Shown piece by piece: positions 18,537-27,441 of a stretch of DNA of 64,000 nt. Every line of letters begins with the position of its first letter. The stretch's first letter is position 1. The DNA is taken from assembly GCF_009857815.1 (NCBI RefSeq), contig NZ_WVVW01000001.1:186001-250000 (forward strand), in the 5' to 3' direction. Both the position numbers and the translations under genes were made by a program. Source of the DNA: Pseudomaricurvus sp. HS19. Its GTDB lineage: Bacteria > Pseudomonadota > Gammaproteobacteria > Pseudomonadales > Cellvibrionaceae. Under the pieces are notes generated by a model, which made no database searches, was not told the DNA's origin, and worked only from the letters and a program-made list of their open reading frames with translations.

Positions 18537-19439
18537 TCACGACACATCTTCCCGATACCTCAGCCGGTCAATCACCAGCTGAAACGCTGAACTGATATTC
18601 CTGCGACCAGAGTAGCAGAGGCAGAAGCCATCAAATGGCGGGCACCAGTCGCTCAGTACGCGGCGCAGGGTGCCATCCTCAATATCCTCCATCACCTCCG
18701 GCTCGGTGACAAAGGCGATTCCGAAACCTTCCCTGGCGGCTTCAACGCTGAAGTCGCTTTCGCTGAAGATAAAGGGGCCGTTTACCTTTTTGATAATCTC
18801 TTCACCATCTTTCTCGAATTCCCAGTCGTAGGTTGGAGCATGGGAGTGAAAGCGCAGCGTCAGGCAGGCATGGTCGTCCAGTTCCGAGGGGTGAGTCGGC
18901 ACACCGTGCTTGCGGAAGTACTCCGGGGAGGCCACCGCGGCCATACGGATGGGCGGCCCGATTTTCACCGCAATCATGTCCGGGCTGGCAAATTCCAGTA
19001 GCCGCACGCCGCCGTCAAAGCGGTCCTCCGCCAGTTCGCTTAACCGGCTCTCCAGGCTCAGTTCAATCTGGATCTCCGGGTAGTCCCGCACGATCTGCGA
19101 CAGGGTTGGCCAGAGCACCGATCGTGCGACGGCTTTGCTGGCGCTCAGGCGCACCAGGCCCCGCGGGGTATCACCCAGCAGGCGCAGCTCCTCAATGCGG
19201 GCATTGATCTGTCCGAAACCCGGTCGCAGGGCCGCCAGCAGGTTTTCCCCCGCTTCGGTGGTGGAGACACGACGCGAGGTACGGTTGAGCAGCTTGGTGC
19301 CGATGGAGTCCTCCAGCCGGCGCACGGCGTGGCTTACCGCAGACTGGGACAGCCCCAGTCGCACGGCGGCACGGGTAAAGTTTTTCTCTTCCGCGACAGT
19401 CATGAACAGGGCCAGGTCGCCTAAGTCTTCACGTTTCAT
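18537..19439 (-). CDS. LysR family transcriptional regulator
   Basis: The 300-residue regulator has an N-terminal winged HTH (FMTVAEEKNFTRAAVRLGLS then QSAVSHAVRRLEDSIGTKLL) and a periplasmic-binding-like effector domain typical of the CrgA/YafC group. The ATG at 19439 has AGGAAAGATCA before it; a frame extending 61 codons upstream would run across the promoter. It is divergent from the MFS gene at 19615 and probably controls that operon and itself through the palindrome at 19454-19468. The effector is unknown. Confidence 0.9.
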   Translation of the reverse strand: MKREDLGDLALFMTVAEEKNFTRAAVRLGLSQSAVSHAVRRLEDSIGTKLLNRTSRRVSTTEAGENLLAALRPGFGQINARIEELRLLGDTPRGLVRLSASKAVARSVLWPTLSQIVRDYPEIQIELSLESRLSELAEDRFDGGVRLLEFASPDMIAVKIGPPIRMAAVASPEYFRKHGVPTHPSELDDHACLTLRFHSHAPTYDWEFEKDGEEIIKKVNGPFIFSESDFSVEAAREGFGIAFVTEPEVMEDIEDGTLRRVLSDWCPPFDGFCLCYSGRRNISSAFQLVIDRLRYREDVS

Positions 19440-19453
19440 TGATCTTTCCTGGT

Positions 19454-19468
19454 ATGTGATGGTCACAT
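19454..19468. promoter_or_regulatory. LysR-type T-N11-A palindrome
   Basis: ATGTGA (19454-19459), TGG, TCACAT (19463-19468) forms a perfect inverted repeat containing T-N11-A, the usual LysR-box form, 14 bases upstream of the LysR start codon and 146 bases from the divergent MFS start. Autoregulation by the adjacent LysR protein is a reasonable guess. Confidence 0.5.
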
Positions 19469-19614
19469 TATATCCGCTAAAACTCCCTTTATAAGTCTTT
19501 ATTGATGCATACAGTTCATTGTTCTGATGAATGCAGGCTAATTGTTGTACAGCGGTATGACCAGTAACCTGTGTCTCGTAAGTCACAGACATCGAGCGTT
19601 GAGACACAAGACCC

Positions 19615-20811
19615 ATGACCACCCAGCTTGCAGTAACAGAAGAGACCCGTCAGACCGCCAATGCCTGGGGAGCGGTGGCGTCAATGTCCTTGTGCGTCGC
19701 GTTGTTGATTGCCTCGGAGTTTATGCCGGTAAGCCTGCTGACCCCCATTGCCGATGGCCTGGGGGCGACTGAAGGTCAGGCGGGGCAGGCAGTCTCTGTG
19801 AGTGGCCTGTTTGCGGTGGTGGCCAGTCTGTTGATGACTACGGCCGCGGGTCGGCTGGATCGCCGCCATGTGCTGTTGGTGATGACCGCACTGATGGTGC
19901 TGTCGTTGACGCTCATGGCTGCAGCCCCCAACTTTGCCGTGCTTATGTTGTCGCGCGCCATACTGGGCATCTGCATTGGCGGCTTCTGGGCGCTGGGTAC
20001 CGCGGTGGTCATGCGTTTGGTCCCCCCGCAGGAGGTCTCAAGAGCGCTGGCAGTGATGTTTACCGGTCAGGCGGCGGCTGCAGCCTTTGCTGCCCCCATT
20101 GGTAGCTACCTGGGGGATGTTATCGGCTGGCGAGGCGTCTTTGGCCTGATGGTGCCGGTCGCTGCGGTTAACCTGCTCTGGCAATGGTGGGTGTTGCCCT
20201 CGTTGCCCGCTAATGAGCGTCTATCCTTCAACGATCTAAGGAAAATCCTTCAGCGTCCTCATTTCGCCCGGGGCATGGTGGCCGTGATTTGTGCCTTTGC
20301 CGGAGCGTTTGCCATGTTCTCCTACCTGCGCCCGTTTCTGGAAACCGTGACCGGCACAGATGTGCCGACTCTGACACGCCTGTTCCTGGTGTTGGGTGTA
20401 GTGGGTTTCCTCGGCACCTGGGCCGGCGGCAGGTTTGCTAATACACATATTGTGCGGCTGCTGCAGCTGACGCCGGCGGTGATGGCGATAGTGACTCTGG
20501 GCTTGCTGGCCTTCGGCAGCCAGTTGTTTGTGGTAGCCGGTTTGCTCGCTGTCTGGGGGGCCATGAATACCGCCTTGCCCATCAGCTGGATGGCGTGGCT
20601 GTCGCAGACCGCTGACGACGCGCCGGAAGCCGCCGGCAGCCTGATGGTTGCGGCGATTCAGGCCGCCATTCTGCTGGGGGCCGCGCTGGGCGGCGTGTTG
20701 CTGGATTACACGGGAATTACCGCCACCTTTATCGCCAGTGTTGTGCTCTCGGGGCTGGCGCTGCTGCTGGTGGGGTCGGGCAAACAGTTGTTAAAGCCAC
20801 AGGGCATTTAG
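19615..20811 (+). CDS. MFS transporter, DHA1 (AraJ/YdhP-like) drug or metabolite exporter
   Basis: The 398-residue protein has 12 predicted hydrophobic segments and MFS signatures such as GRLDRRHVLLVMTALM (motif A region) and SRAILGICIGGFWALG (motif C region). It belongs to the AraJ/YdhP-like exporters, which pump sugars, arabinose-like compounds or drugs by proton antiport. It is the first gene of the long plus-strand run divergent from LysR. The ribosome-binding site before 19615 is poor. Whether it exports the substrate or a toxic product of the downstream enzymes is unknown. Confidence 0.86.
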   Translation: MTTQLAVTEETRQTANAWGAVASMSLCVALLIASEFMPVSLLTPIADGLGATEGQAGQAVSVSGLFAVVASLLMTTAAGRLDRRHVLLVMTALMVLSLTLMAAAPNFAVLMLSRAILGICIGGFWALGTAVVMRLVPPQEVSRALAVMFTGQAAAAAFAAPIGSYLGDVIGWRGVFGLMVPVAAVNLLWQWWVLPSLPANERLSFNDLRKILQRPHFARGMVAVICAFAGAFAMFSYLRPFLETVTGTDVPTLTRLFLVLGVVGFLGTWAGGRFANTHIVRLLQLTPAVMAIVTLGLLAFGSQLFVVAGLLAVWGAMNTALPISWMAWLSQTADDAPEAAGSLMVAAIQAAILLGAALGGVLLDYTGITATFIASVVLSGLALLLVGSGKQLLKPQGI

Positions 20812-20849
20812 TGCCCTTGTGTACTACAAATTTGAAACGGAGATATGAG

Positions 20850-21935
20850 ATGAACGAACACACAGAGAAGAGTCAAAGCGGCGACGCCGGGATTGATCGC
20901 CGTACGTTACTGAAATTAACTGGAGGAATTGCTGCCATGAGCATTGCATCTGCGTCCGTCGCCGCACAGGCATCCCTGGAACTCACCAATGAGTGGGACA
21001 AAACGTTCAAAAAGAGCGACAAGGTCGACCACAAGAAGGTGACCTTTACCAATCGCTACGGCATCACCCTCGCCGCCGACCTGTACCAGCCTAAAGGCGC
21101 TACCGGCAAACTGGCGGCTTTGGCGCTGAGTGGCCCCTTTGGTGCGGTGAAGGAGCAGTCTTCGGGGCTCTACGCCCAAACCATGGCAGAGCGTGGATTC
21201 ATTACCCTGGCGTTTGACCCGTCCTACACCGGCGAAAGTGGTGGCCAGCCACGCCATGTGGCGTCGCCCGATATCAATACCGAAGATTTCAGTGCTGCGG
21301 TGGACTTTCTCGGCCTGCAGCCGAATGTGGATCGCGAGCGCATCGGCATCATCGGTATCTGCGGTTGGGGCGGTATGGCCCTGAACGCCGCTGCTGTGGA
21401 CAAGCGCATCAAGGCGGTAGCCGCCAGCACCATGTACGACATGACCCGTGTCATGTCCAAAGGCTACAACGACAGCATGACCAAAGAGGAGCGCACTGCG
21501 GCGCTGGAGCATTTGAGTCAGCAGCGTTGGGCGGATGCTGAAAACGGCGCACCCGCAGTGGGTCCTGTGTCACTGGAGCTGCAGGGCGGTGAGCCACAGT
21601 TCGTGGTGGAGTATGCCGGTTACTACAAGTCGAAGGAGCGCGGTTTTCACCCTCGCGCCATCAACTCCAACGCCTCGTGGACCCTGACCACGCCGCTATC
21701 GTTTATGAATATGCCGCTGCTCTCCTACATCGATGAAATATCGCCGCGTCCAACGCTGCTGATTCACGGTGAAATCGCCCACTCCCGCTACTTCAGCGAA
21801 ACCGCCTATGAAGCGGCGGCAGAGCCGAAGGAGCTGATGATTATCGAGGGTGCCAATCACACCGATCTCTACGATCAGATGGACAAGATTCCCTTCGACA
21901 AGCTGCAGGCGTTTTTTACCGAAAACCTCGACTGA
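20850..21935 (+). CDS. Exported alpha/beta hydrolase with probable Cys nucleophile (dienelactone-hydrolase-like)
   Basis: The 361-residue protein starts with a twin-arginine-like signal (IDRRTLLKLTGGIAAMSIAS, cleavage near VAAQA). The fold is alpha/beta hydrolase: LALSGPFG, AFDPSYTGESGG, and the elbow GIICGWGG-like segment reading IIGICGWGGMAL, where Cys rather than Ser sits at the nucleophile position. Late HGEIAHSRYFSE and EGANHTDLYD supply Asp/His candidates. This resembles the YcjY/DLH family. GGAG lies 7-10 bases before the ATG at 20850. It follows the MFS gene by 38 bases in the LysR-linked operon. Confidence 0.82.
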   Translation: MNEHTEKSQSGDAGIDRRTLLKLTGGIAAMSIASASVAAQASLELTNEWDKTFKKSDKVDHKKVTFTNRYGITLAADLYQPKGATGKLAALALSGPFGAVKEQSSGLYAQTMAERGFITLAFDPSYTGESGGQPRHVASPDINTEDFSAAVDFLGLQPNVDRERIGIIGICGWGGMALNAAAVDKRIKAVAASTMYDMTRVMSKGYNDSMTKEERTAALEHLSQQRWADAENGAPAVGPVSLELQGGEPQFVVEYAGYYKSKERGFHPRAINSNASWTLTTPLSFMNMPLLSYIDEISPRPTLLIHGEIAHSRYFSETAYEAAAEPKELMIIEGANHTDLYDQMDKIPFDKLQAFFTENLD

Positions 21936-21995
21936 GTTGTGGGCTGGTCAGTGCGTAACTGTTCTCCCTGGCCACCTTTGCAGGAGTAAAACCTC

Positions 21996-22742
21996 ATGAT
22001 TGATAACGTTAAAGACAAGGTCATCGTCATTACCGGTGCCAGCAGCGGCAATGGTGAAGCGGCGGCGCGGCATCTGGCAGAGCGGGGCGCTGTGGTTGTT
22101 CTTGCTGCACGCCGGGAGGACCGTATTGTTACGCTGGAAAAGGAGCTGGTAGCGGCAGGCTATCGCGCCAAAGCGGTGGTTACTGATGTCACCGACAAGG
22201 CGCAGGTACAGCATCTGGTCGATACGGCGGTGCAGAGCTTCGGCAAGCTGGATGTGATTATTAATAACGCCGGCGTTATGCCCCTGGCGCCCATGGAAGA
22301 CCTGAAGACCGATGAGTGGGATCACATGATCGATGTGAACCTGAAGGGTACCCTGTACGGCATTGCTGCTGCGCTGCCTCAGATGCAACAGCAGAAATCC
22401 GGCCACATTATCAATGTGGCGTCGGTCTATGGGCACAAGCTGGGGCCGGACGCGACCGTCTATTGCGCCACCAAGTTTGCGGTGCGGGCACTGTCTGAAG
22501 GCCTGCGCCAGGAAGTAAAGCCCTACAATATTCGCACTACCATTGTGTCGCCCGGTCTGGTGGCCACCGAGCTGCTGGATCACATCAGTGACAAGGAGAT
22601 TCAGGCGCAAACCCGTGAGTTCGCCAAACAGGTGGCGCTGCGGCCGGACAGTTTTGCACGGGTAGTGGCCTTTGCTATTAACGAGCCCGACGATGTGGAT
22701 GTGAATGAAATCCTGTTCCGGCCCACGGCGCAGCCTATCTGA
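21996..22742 (+). CDS. Short-chain dehydrogenase/reductase (SDR)
   Basis: This is a classical 248-residue SDR with [15 protein letters not shown] (Asn replaces the usual Ile), LAARRED (Arg residues after strand 2, suggesting NADPH), [19 protein letters not shown] and YCATK. It resembles the YdfG-like NADP-dependent oxidoreductases that act on beta-hydroxy compounds. GCAGGAG precedes the ATG. Its stop overlaps the next start as TGATG, so the two genes are coupled. It is a member of the LysR-linked operon. Confidence 0.9.
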   Translation: MIDNVKDKVIVITGASSGNGEAAARHLAERGAVVVLAARREDRIVTLEKELVAAGYRAKAVVTDVTDKAQVQHLVDTAVQSFGKLDVIINNAGVMPLAPMEDLKTDEWDHMIDVNLKGTLYGIAAALPQMQQQKSGHIINVASVYGHKLGPDATVYCATKFAVRALSEGLRQEVKPYNIRTTIVSPGLVATELLDHISDKEIQAQTREFAKQVALRPDSFARVVAFAINEPDDVDVNEILFRPTAQPI

Positions 22743-23842
22743 TGAAAATCATGCTTTATAGCCTTGTTGCCACCGTGCTGTTGGCGGTGGTGGGTGTGTC
22801 TCTGTTTCTGCAGCACCCGAAGTTCGGTCGCTTGCCGAATGGCGAGCACCTGGCTGCGATACAGGCGTCGCCCAACTACGTTGACGGAGAGTTTCGCAAC
22901 CAGCTGGATACCCCGCTTTTTACCGAGCAGCAGTCCATGGCTTTCGTGCTGATCGAAAACCGGCGTACCACCAGTGACCGGGTGCGACCGGATGCCGCGC
23001 TGCCTGTGGAGGATCCTGGCTTCGACACACTCGACAGCCAGCAGGATATGGTGATCTGGCTGGGCCACTCTTCCTACTACGTGCAGTTGGCTGGCCAACG
23101 CCTGTTAATCGATCCGGTCTTCAGCGAAGCGGCATCGCCGGTGTCGTTCATCAACAAGGCTTTTGTCGGTACCACCGTCTTCTCTGCGGCGGAGATGCCT
23201 CCCATTGATCACCTGCTGATTACCCATGATCACTGGGATCACCTGGACTACAGTTCGGTACTTAGCCTGAAACCAAAGGTAGGGCAGGTGGCCTGTGGCC
23301 TGGGAGTGGGCTCCTACTTCCGGCAGTGGGGTTATGAGCCTGCAAAGGTTGTTGAAGGTGACTGGTATGACTCCGTGGAACTGTCCAATGAAGTGACGTT
23401 GCACTTTATCCCGGCCAGGCACTATTCGGGGCGGGCACTGAAACGTAACCAGACGCTGTGGGTTGGTATCGTTCTGGAAACCCCAAAGCGACGCCTGCTG
23501 TTCAGTGGTGACAGTGGCTATGGTCCTCACTTCGCAGATATTGCCCGGCGTTTTGGCGATTTTGATCTGGTGGTGCTGGATCAGGGGCAGTACGACCAGC
23601 GCTGGGCCTATATACATATGACGCCGGAAGATGCGGCAAAGGCCGCGGAAGAGTTGGGTGCAAAGGCGCTGATGCCCGCCCATGTAGGGCGCTTCGCGCT
23701 GGCCCGTCACGCCTGGGATGAACCTTTTCAGCGTATGGCTGCTGCCAGTGCAGGCCGCGGCTATCGGCTGCTGACGCCGCTGCCGGGAGAGGCTGTTCAT
23801 CTGTCAGAGCTGGATACCCGGTTGTTCCGCAACTGGTGGTAA
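22742..23842 (+). CDS. MBL-fold metallo-hydrolase (UlaG/RomA/NAPE-PLD-like)
   Basis: The 366-residue protein begins with a hydrophobic anchor (LYSLVATVLLAVVGVSLFL), so it is probably tethered in the inner membrane facing the periplasm. The metal site is clear: THDHWDHLDY (HxHxDH), FIPARHYSGRAL, FSGDSGYG and MPAHVGRF. The RomA/NAPE-PLD-like group includes phosphodiesterases and outer-membrane-related hydrolases; the natural substrate is unknown. The start overlaps the SDR stop by one base. RomA-like genes are often linked to antibiotic or stress responses. Confidence 0.86.
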   Translation: MKIMLYSLVATVLLAVVGVSLFLQHPKFGRLPNGEHLAAIQASPNYVDGEFRNQLDTPLFTEQQSMAFVLIENRRTTSDRVRPDAALPVEDPGFDTLDSQQDMVIWLGHSSYYVQLAGQRLLIDPVFSEAASPVSFINKAFVGTTVFSAAEMPPIDHLLITHDHWDHLDYSSVLSLKPKVGQVACGLGVGSYFRQWGYEPAKVVEGDWYDSVELSNEVTLHFIPARHYSGRALKRNQTLWVGIVLETPKRRLLFSGDSGYGPHFADIARRFGDFDLVVLDQGQYDQRWAYIHMTPEDAAKAAEELGAKALMPAHVGRFALARHAWDEPFQRMAAASAGRGYRLLTPLPGEAVHLSELDTRLFRNWW

Positions 23843-23872
23843 CTCAACAACAGTCAACAATCAGGAGACGCT

Positions 23873-24613
23873 ATGAAAGCCTACTCTCTTTTTCTGGCCA
23901 TGATGGCCGCCAGTGCAACCTCGGCATTTGGTGCGGACAAGCCCAACGCACTGGCCGCAACTCCCAACCTGAATAATGACGTCAAACAGGTGGTGTTTGG
24001 CGAGCTGTGGGAGCGCAAGGAGCTGAACAAACGCGATCGCAGCCTGGTGACGGTCACTGCTCTGGTCGCCCAGGGGCAGCTGCTGGAATTGCCGTTCCAG
24101 TTTACCCTGGCGCTTGAAAATGGTGTCAAACCACAGGAGCTGGCGGGAGCTGTCACACACATTGCCTACTATTCCGGTATCAGCGCCGCTGCTGAAGCGG
24201 AAGCGGTACTGGCCCGGGTCTTTCAGGAGCAGGGCGTAGAGCTCTCCAGCCTGGCGTTGGCGCAGGCCAAACCGGTGGCGGACGCAGCGGCTGCGAAGGC
24301 GCAACGGGAAGTGGTGCTATCCATGGTGGGCGATGTCTCTCCCGGCCTGGCCCACTTTTCCAATACTGCCCTCAATGGCGACCTGTGGTTGCGAGATGAC
24401 CTGACACCTCGGGATCGCAGCCTGGTGACTATCAGTGCGCTGATTACCCAGGGCAATGTGGAGCAGATACCTGTGCATGTGGGCAAGGGCATCGGTAATG
24501 GCCTCAAGCCTTCAGAGGTCGGGGAGGTGATTACACAACTGGCGTTCTACGCCGGCTGGCCCCGTGCCTTTTCAGCCGCCGCGGCGGTGAAAGCCATGAA
24601 CCTTACCGATTAG
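23873..24613 (+). CDS. Secreted carboxymuconolactone decarboxylase (CMD) family protein, two-domain
   Basis: The 246-residue protein has a signal peptide (SLFLAMMAASATSAFGAD) followed by two CMD repeats with matching motifs: KRDRSLVTVTALVAQGQL with AYYSGI, and PRDRSLVTISALITQGNV with AFYAGWPRAF. There is no CxxC pair. Export to the periplasm is unusual for a metabolic CMD enzyme but common in this type of gene run. AGGAGAC precedes the ATG, and it follows the metallo-hydrolase by 30 bases. The exact reaction is unknown; the neighbouring cupins suggest a shared small-molecule substrate. Confidence 0.84.
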   Translation: MKAYSLFLAMMAASATSAFGADKPNALAATPNLNNDVKQVVFGELWERKELNKRDRSLVTVTALVAQGQLLELPFQFTLALENGVKPQELAGAVTHIAYYSGISAAAEAEAVLARVFQEQGVELSSLALAQAKPVADAAAAKAQREVVLSMVGDVSPGLAHFSNTALNGDLWLRDDLTPRDRSLVTISALITQGNVEQIPVHVGKGIGNGLKPSEVGEVITQLAFYAGWPRAFSAAAAVKAMNLTD

Positions 24614-24639
24614 AACTTCGCTGTACAGGAGCGCCCCGG

Positions 24640-25149
24640 ATGCAATCTGTAATCAAATCTCTTCAGTCCGCACTGTCACTGTTATTGGTGGTGTTTTCCA
24701 CGTGTACCGTGGCAGCAGAAAAATCCGCCGCCACTGACGCAGCTCAGGTCTACTATAAAAGTGGTTCGCAAGCGTCGTTCACCGGTCCGGATGAATATTT
24801 CACCGGTGATGTGAAAGTCGACATGCTTTTCCCCGGTAATGACACAGCTCACTATGGTGGTGCTTACGTGACGTTTCAGCCTGGAGCCAGAACCGCTTGG
24901 CATTCACATCCCGCGGGACAGCATATGGTGGTGACCTCCGGTACCGGTCTCACCGGCACCCGTGATGGCAAGGTGATAACAATCAGCGAAGGCGATGCAC
25001 TCTGGTGCCCACCGGGTATTGATCACTGGCACGGTGCGACGGCGGAGAGTGCCATGACCCACCTGGTGGTTACTGCCAGTAAGGATGGCGCCAATGTGGT
25101 CTGGAAAGAGCAGGTCACAGATGAGGTCTACCGTAACGCTCAGCCGTAA
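24640..25149 (+). CDS. Secreted cupin-domain protein (cupin 1 of tandem pair)
   Basis: The 169-residue protein has a signal peptide (LLLVVFSTCTVAAEKSA) and one cupin_2 domain: WHSHPAGQHMVVTSGTG gives the first metal motif and WCPPGIDHWHGAT the second. It is similar along its whole mature length to the next protein, sharing KxGSQ, GP, FTGDV, GARTxWHxHPxGQ and WCPPGxxHWHGAT, so the pair arose by tandem duplication. Only this copy carries a signal peptide. The role is unknown; related quercetinase-like cupins bind Fe, Ni or Mn. Confidence 0.84.
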   Translation: MQSVIKSLQSALSLLLVVFSTCTVAAEKSAATDAAQVYYKSGSQASFTGPDEYFTGDVKVDMLFPGNDTAHYGGAYVTFQPGARTAWHSHPAGQHMVVTSGTGLTGTRDGKVITISEGDALWCPPGIDHWHGATAESAMTHLVVTASKDGANVVWKEQVTDEVYRNAQP

Positions 25150-25204
25150 GTCATAGCAATAGTCTTACGGTGTGTAACACGCAGAGGCAATTAAGGAGAA
25201 CACC

Positions 25205-25603
25205 ATGATCCTGACAAAAAATGGTTCGCAAACCTCCATCAAGGGACCGGCAGACTGGTTTACCGGCGATGTGCGCATCGATCCCATTCACATGGTGGCA
25301 CAGGAGCCGTCCCGCATCACTTCAGCACTGGTGACCTTTGAACCCGGTGCGCGTACCAACTGGCACACACATCCCCTGGGGCAATTGCTGATCGTGACTG
25401 CTGGCAAGGGCTGGACCCAGTGTGACGGTGAAGAGCGGGTAGAGGTGGGCGCTGGTGATACCATCTGGTGTCCGCCGGGTCACAAGCACTGGCACGGCGC
25501 CACGGCGACCACCGGCATGAGCCATATCGCCGTACAGGAGATGCTGGATGGCAAAAACGTCGACTGGCTGGAACCTGTTACCGACGAGCAATATGGCAGC
25601 TAG
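25205..25603 (+). CDS. Cytoplasmic cupin-domain protein (cupin 2 of tandem pair)
   Basis: The 132-residue single-domain cupin has WHTHPLGQLLIVTAGKG and WCPPGHKHWHGAT, with His and Glu/Gln positions suited to metal binding. It is a paralogue of the preceding gene but lacks a signal peptide, so the pair may act on the same compound on the two sides of the inner membrane. AAGGAG lies about 8 bases before the ATG. Its 3' end overlaps the next start by 11 bases, indicating coupling. Confidence 0.86.
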   Translation: MILTKNGSQTSIKGPADWFTGDVRIDPIHMVAQEPSRITSALVTFEPGARTNWHTHPLGQLLIVTAGKGWTQCDGEERVEVGAGDTIWCPPGHKHWHGATATTGMSHIAVQEMLDGKNVDWLEPVTDEQYGS

Positions 25604-26102
25604 TGTGACACGGTTGCTGGCGAGAGTTCGGTGGCTGCCATTGGTGATGTTATTTGCCACACTTCTGACGGCGGCCCCGGGATTGATACCCGTCGTTGTG
25701 GCCTCGCCCTCATCCCCGCAAAACAATTCCCTGCAAGCGGATCCGGAAATCATGCAAATACGTATCACAATTGGTGATTCACACGTGGTGGCAACCCTCG
25801 ACGATAACGCCTCAGCCCGGGCCTTTGCGGCACTGCTGCCGCTGACCCTGACGCTGGAGGATTACCACAAGACTGAAAAAATCAGTGACCTGCCACAGAA
25901 ACTCACCACGGCCGGGGCGCCGAAAGGCATGGACCCGGTGGTGGGCGATATTACCTACTTCGCGCCCTGGGGAAATCTTGCCATTTTTTATCGCGATTTT
26001 GGTTACTCCAACGGGCTGGTGAAGCTGGGGCATATTGAGAACGGTATCGGGTTACTGCAGCAGTCGGGACCCTTTACGGCGGTGTTTGAGGTTATGGACT
26101 AA
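25593..26102 (+). CDS. Secreted cyclophilin-like fold protein
   Basis: The 169-residue protein has an N-terminal hydrophobic signal (LPLVMLFATLLTAAPGLIPVVVA) and a mature domain with the pattern IRITIGDSHVVATLDDNASARAFAALLPLTL, then GDITYFAPWGNLAIFYRDFG and LVKLGHIENGI. This matches the small cyclophilin-like family found beside cupins, SDRs and CMD proteins in proteobacteria. No peptidyl-prolyl isomerase catalytic set is obvious, so a ligand-binding role is possible. The start at 25593 was chosen because it begins the signal peptide; it overlaps the cupin end by 11 bases. Confidence 0.74.
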   Translation: MAASVTRLLARVRWLPLVMLFATLLTAAPGLIPVVVASPSSPQNNSLQADPEIMQIRITIGDSHVVATLDDNASARAFAALLPLTLTLEDYHKTEKISDLPQKLTTAGAPKGMDPVVGDITYFAPWGNLAIFYRDFGYSNGLVKLGHIENGIGLLQQSGPFTAVFEVMD

Positions 26103-26170
26103 GTAGCGTTATGGCCTTGCAACACCGGTTGCGAAGTTAACCGGGGACAGGGGTCGAGGAGGCGGAGCAA

Positions 26171-26983
26171 ATGGCCAGAGTTTTTATCACAGGATCCAGC
26201 GATGGCCTGGGTTTTCTGGCAGCGGAGCAACTGTTGGCAGACGGCCATGCCGTTGTTGTGCACGCGCGCAATACACAGCGGGCCGATGAACTGCGTGCCC
26301 GGTTACCGGCAGCCCTGGAGGTGGTGGTTGGTGACCTGTCCAGTGTCGATGAGATGCGCAAGGTTGCCAGGGATGCCAACCGCATTGGCGGCTTCGATGC
26401 CGTGATCCACAATGCCGGCGTATTACCGCTGCAGCGCCAGATCACCGCTGATGGGCTGTCCAGTGTGTTTGCGGTGAATGTACTGGCGCCTTATGTGCTG
26501 ACAGCTTTGATGCATGTGCCGGCCCGCCTGGTCTACCTGAGTTCGAGCATGCATCAGGGAGCCAGTGCCGACCTCGCTGACTGCAACTGGGCACAGCGCC
26601 AGTGGAGTGCGGAAGCGGCTTACTCGGAGAGCAAGCTGCTGTTGACCGTGTTGGCGTTCGCGGTTGCCCGGTGCAGGCCGCAGGTGTTGTGCAACGCGGT
26701 GGATCCCGGTTGGGTGGCCACCAAAATGGGTGGCCCCCGGGCCACCGATGACCTGCACGAGGGTTATCGAACCCAGACCTGGCTGGCGGTGTCGGATGAT
26801 CCTGCGGCGCAGGTCAGTGGCAAATATTTTCACCATCGGCAGCCGCACACGCCGGATGCACGCGCCTGTGACCTGCACAGGCAGGACGAACTGCTGGCAC
26901 TGTGCCAGACATTAACAGGAATCACACTGGACGGGTCCGGTATTGATGGAGCTACCCCTGATGGAGAAAACAGTGGATATTGA
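26171..26983 (+). CDS. Short-chain dehydrogenase/reductase (SDR), atypical
   Basis: The 270-residue protein has TGSSDGLGFLAAEQL, VVHARN (Arg after strand 2, suggesting NADP), VIHNAGVLPL, VYLSSSMH and YSESK as catalytic Tyr/Lys, then VDPGWVATKMGG. The arrangement resembles WW-oxidoreductase/retinol-dehydrogenase-like SDRs rather than the FabG type. It lies in the same run as the cupins, with GAGGCGGAG before the ATG, and its end overlaps the molybdenum-hydroxylase small-subunit gene by 23 bases. The substrate is unknown. Confidence 0.84.
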   Translation: MARVFITGSSDGLGFLAAEQLLADGHAVVVHARNTQRADELRARLPAALEVVVGDLSSVDEMRKVARDANRIGGFDAVIHNAGVLPLQRQITADGLSSVFAVNVLAPYVLTALMHVPARLVYLSSSMHQGASADLADCNWAQRQWSAEAAYSESKLLLTVLAFAVARCRPQVLCNAVDPGWVATKMGGPRATDDLHEGYRTQTWLAVSDDPAAQVSGKYFHHRQPHTPDARACDLHRQDELLALCQTLTGITLDGSGIDGATPDGENSGY

Positions 26984-27437
26984 GTTTACCCTGAATGGCA
27001 AGTCGCAAGTGCTGCAAGCGGATGAGAGCATGCCGCTGCTGTGGGCGCTGCGTGATCGCCTGCAGTTGACCGGTACCAAGTTCGGTTGTGGTATGGCGCA
27101 GTGCGGGGCCTGTACGGTGCATTTGGACGGCACTGCCATTCGCTCCTGTGTGACGCCGGTGGCGGTCGTGCAGGGCAGGAGTGTCACCACCATAGAAGGG
27201 CTTGAGTCGGGTGTGGCGCAAGCGGTGCAGCAGAGCTGGGACGAGCTGGCGGTGGTGCAATGCGGATACTGCCAGTCCGGCCAGATTATGTCGGCGGTGG
27301 CGCTGCTGGAGATTAACCCCAACCCCAGCGATGAGCAGATCGACCAGTCGATGTCCGGCAATATCTGCCGCTGTTCTACCTACGTGCGCATTCGCGCCGC
27401 CATCAAAGACGCGGCCGGCAAGCTGGCGAAGGGGTGA
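26961..27437 (+). CDS. Molybdenum hydroxylase [2Fe-2S] small subunit (IorA-like)
   Basis: The 158-residue subunit carries both iron-sulfur domains of the xanthine-oxidase family: a plant-type ferredoxin domain ([18 protein letters not shown] plus SC) and a helical domain ([10 protein letters not shown] and [10 protein letters not shown]). It passes electrons from the molybdenum centre to an external acceptor. The ATG at 26961 has GGAG about nine bases upstream; earlier in-frame TTG/ATG codons at 26943-26946 are less likely. It is directly followed by the catalytic subunit. The length suits isoquinoline 1-oxidoreductase type small subunits (about 152 residues). Confidence 0.91.
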   Translation: MEKTVDIEFTLNGKSQVLQADESMPLLWALRDRLQLTGTKFGCGMAQCGACTVHLDGTAIRSCVTPVAVVQGRSVTTIEGLESGVAQAVQQSWDELAVVQCGYCQSGQIMSAVALLEINPNPSDEQIDQSMSGNICRCSTYVRIRAAIKDAAGKLAKG

Positions 27438-27441
27438 TGAG

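Noticed and set aside
19454-19468. A CRP-like site (TGTGA and TCACA halves) in the LysR promoter.
   Set aside because: The halves are separated by 3 bases instead of 6, so a CRP site is unlikely; a LysR T-N11-A palindrome fits better.
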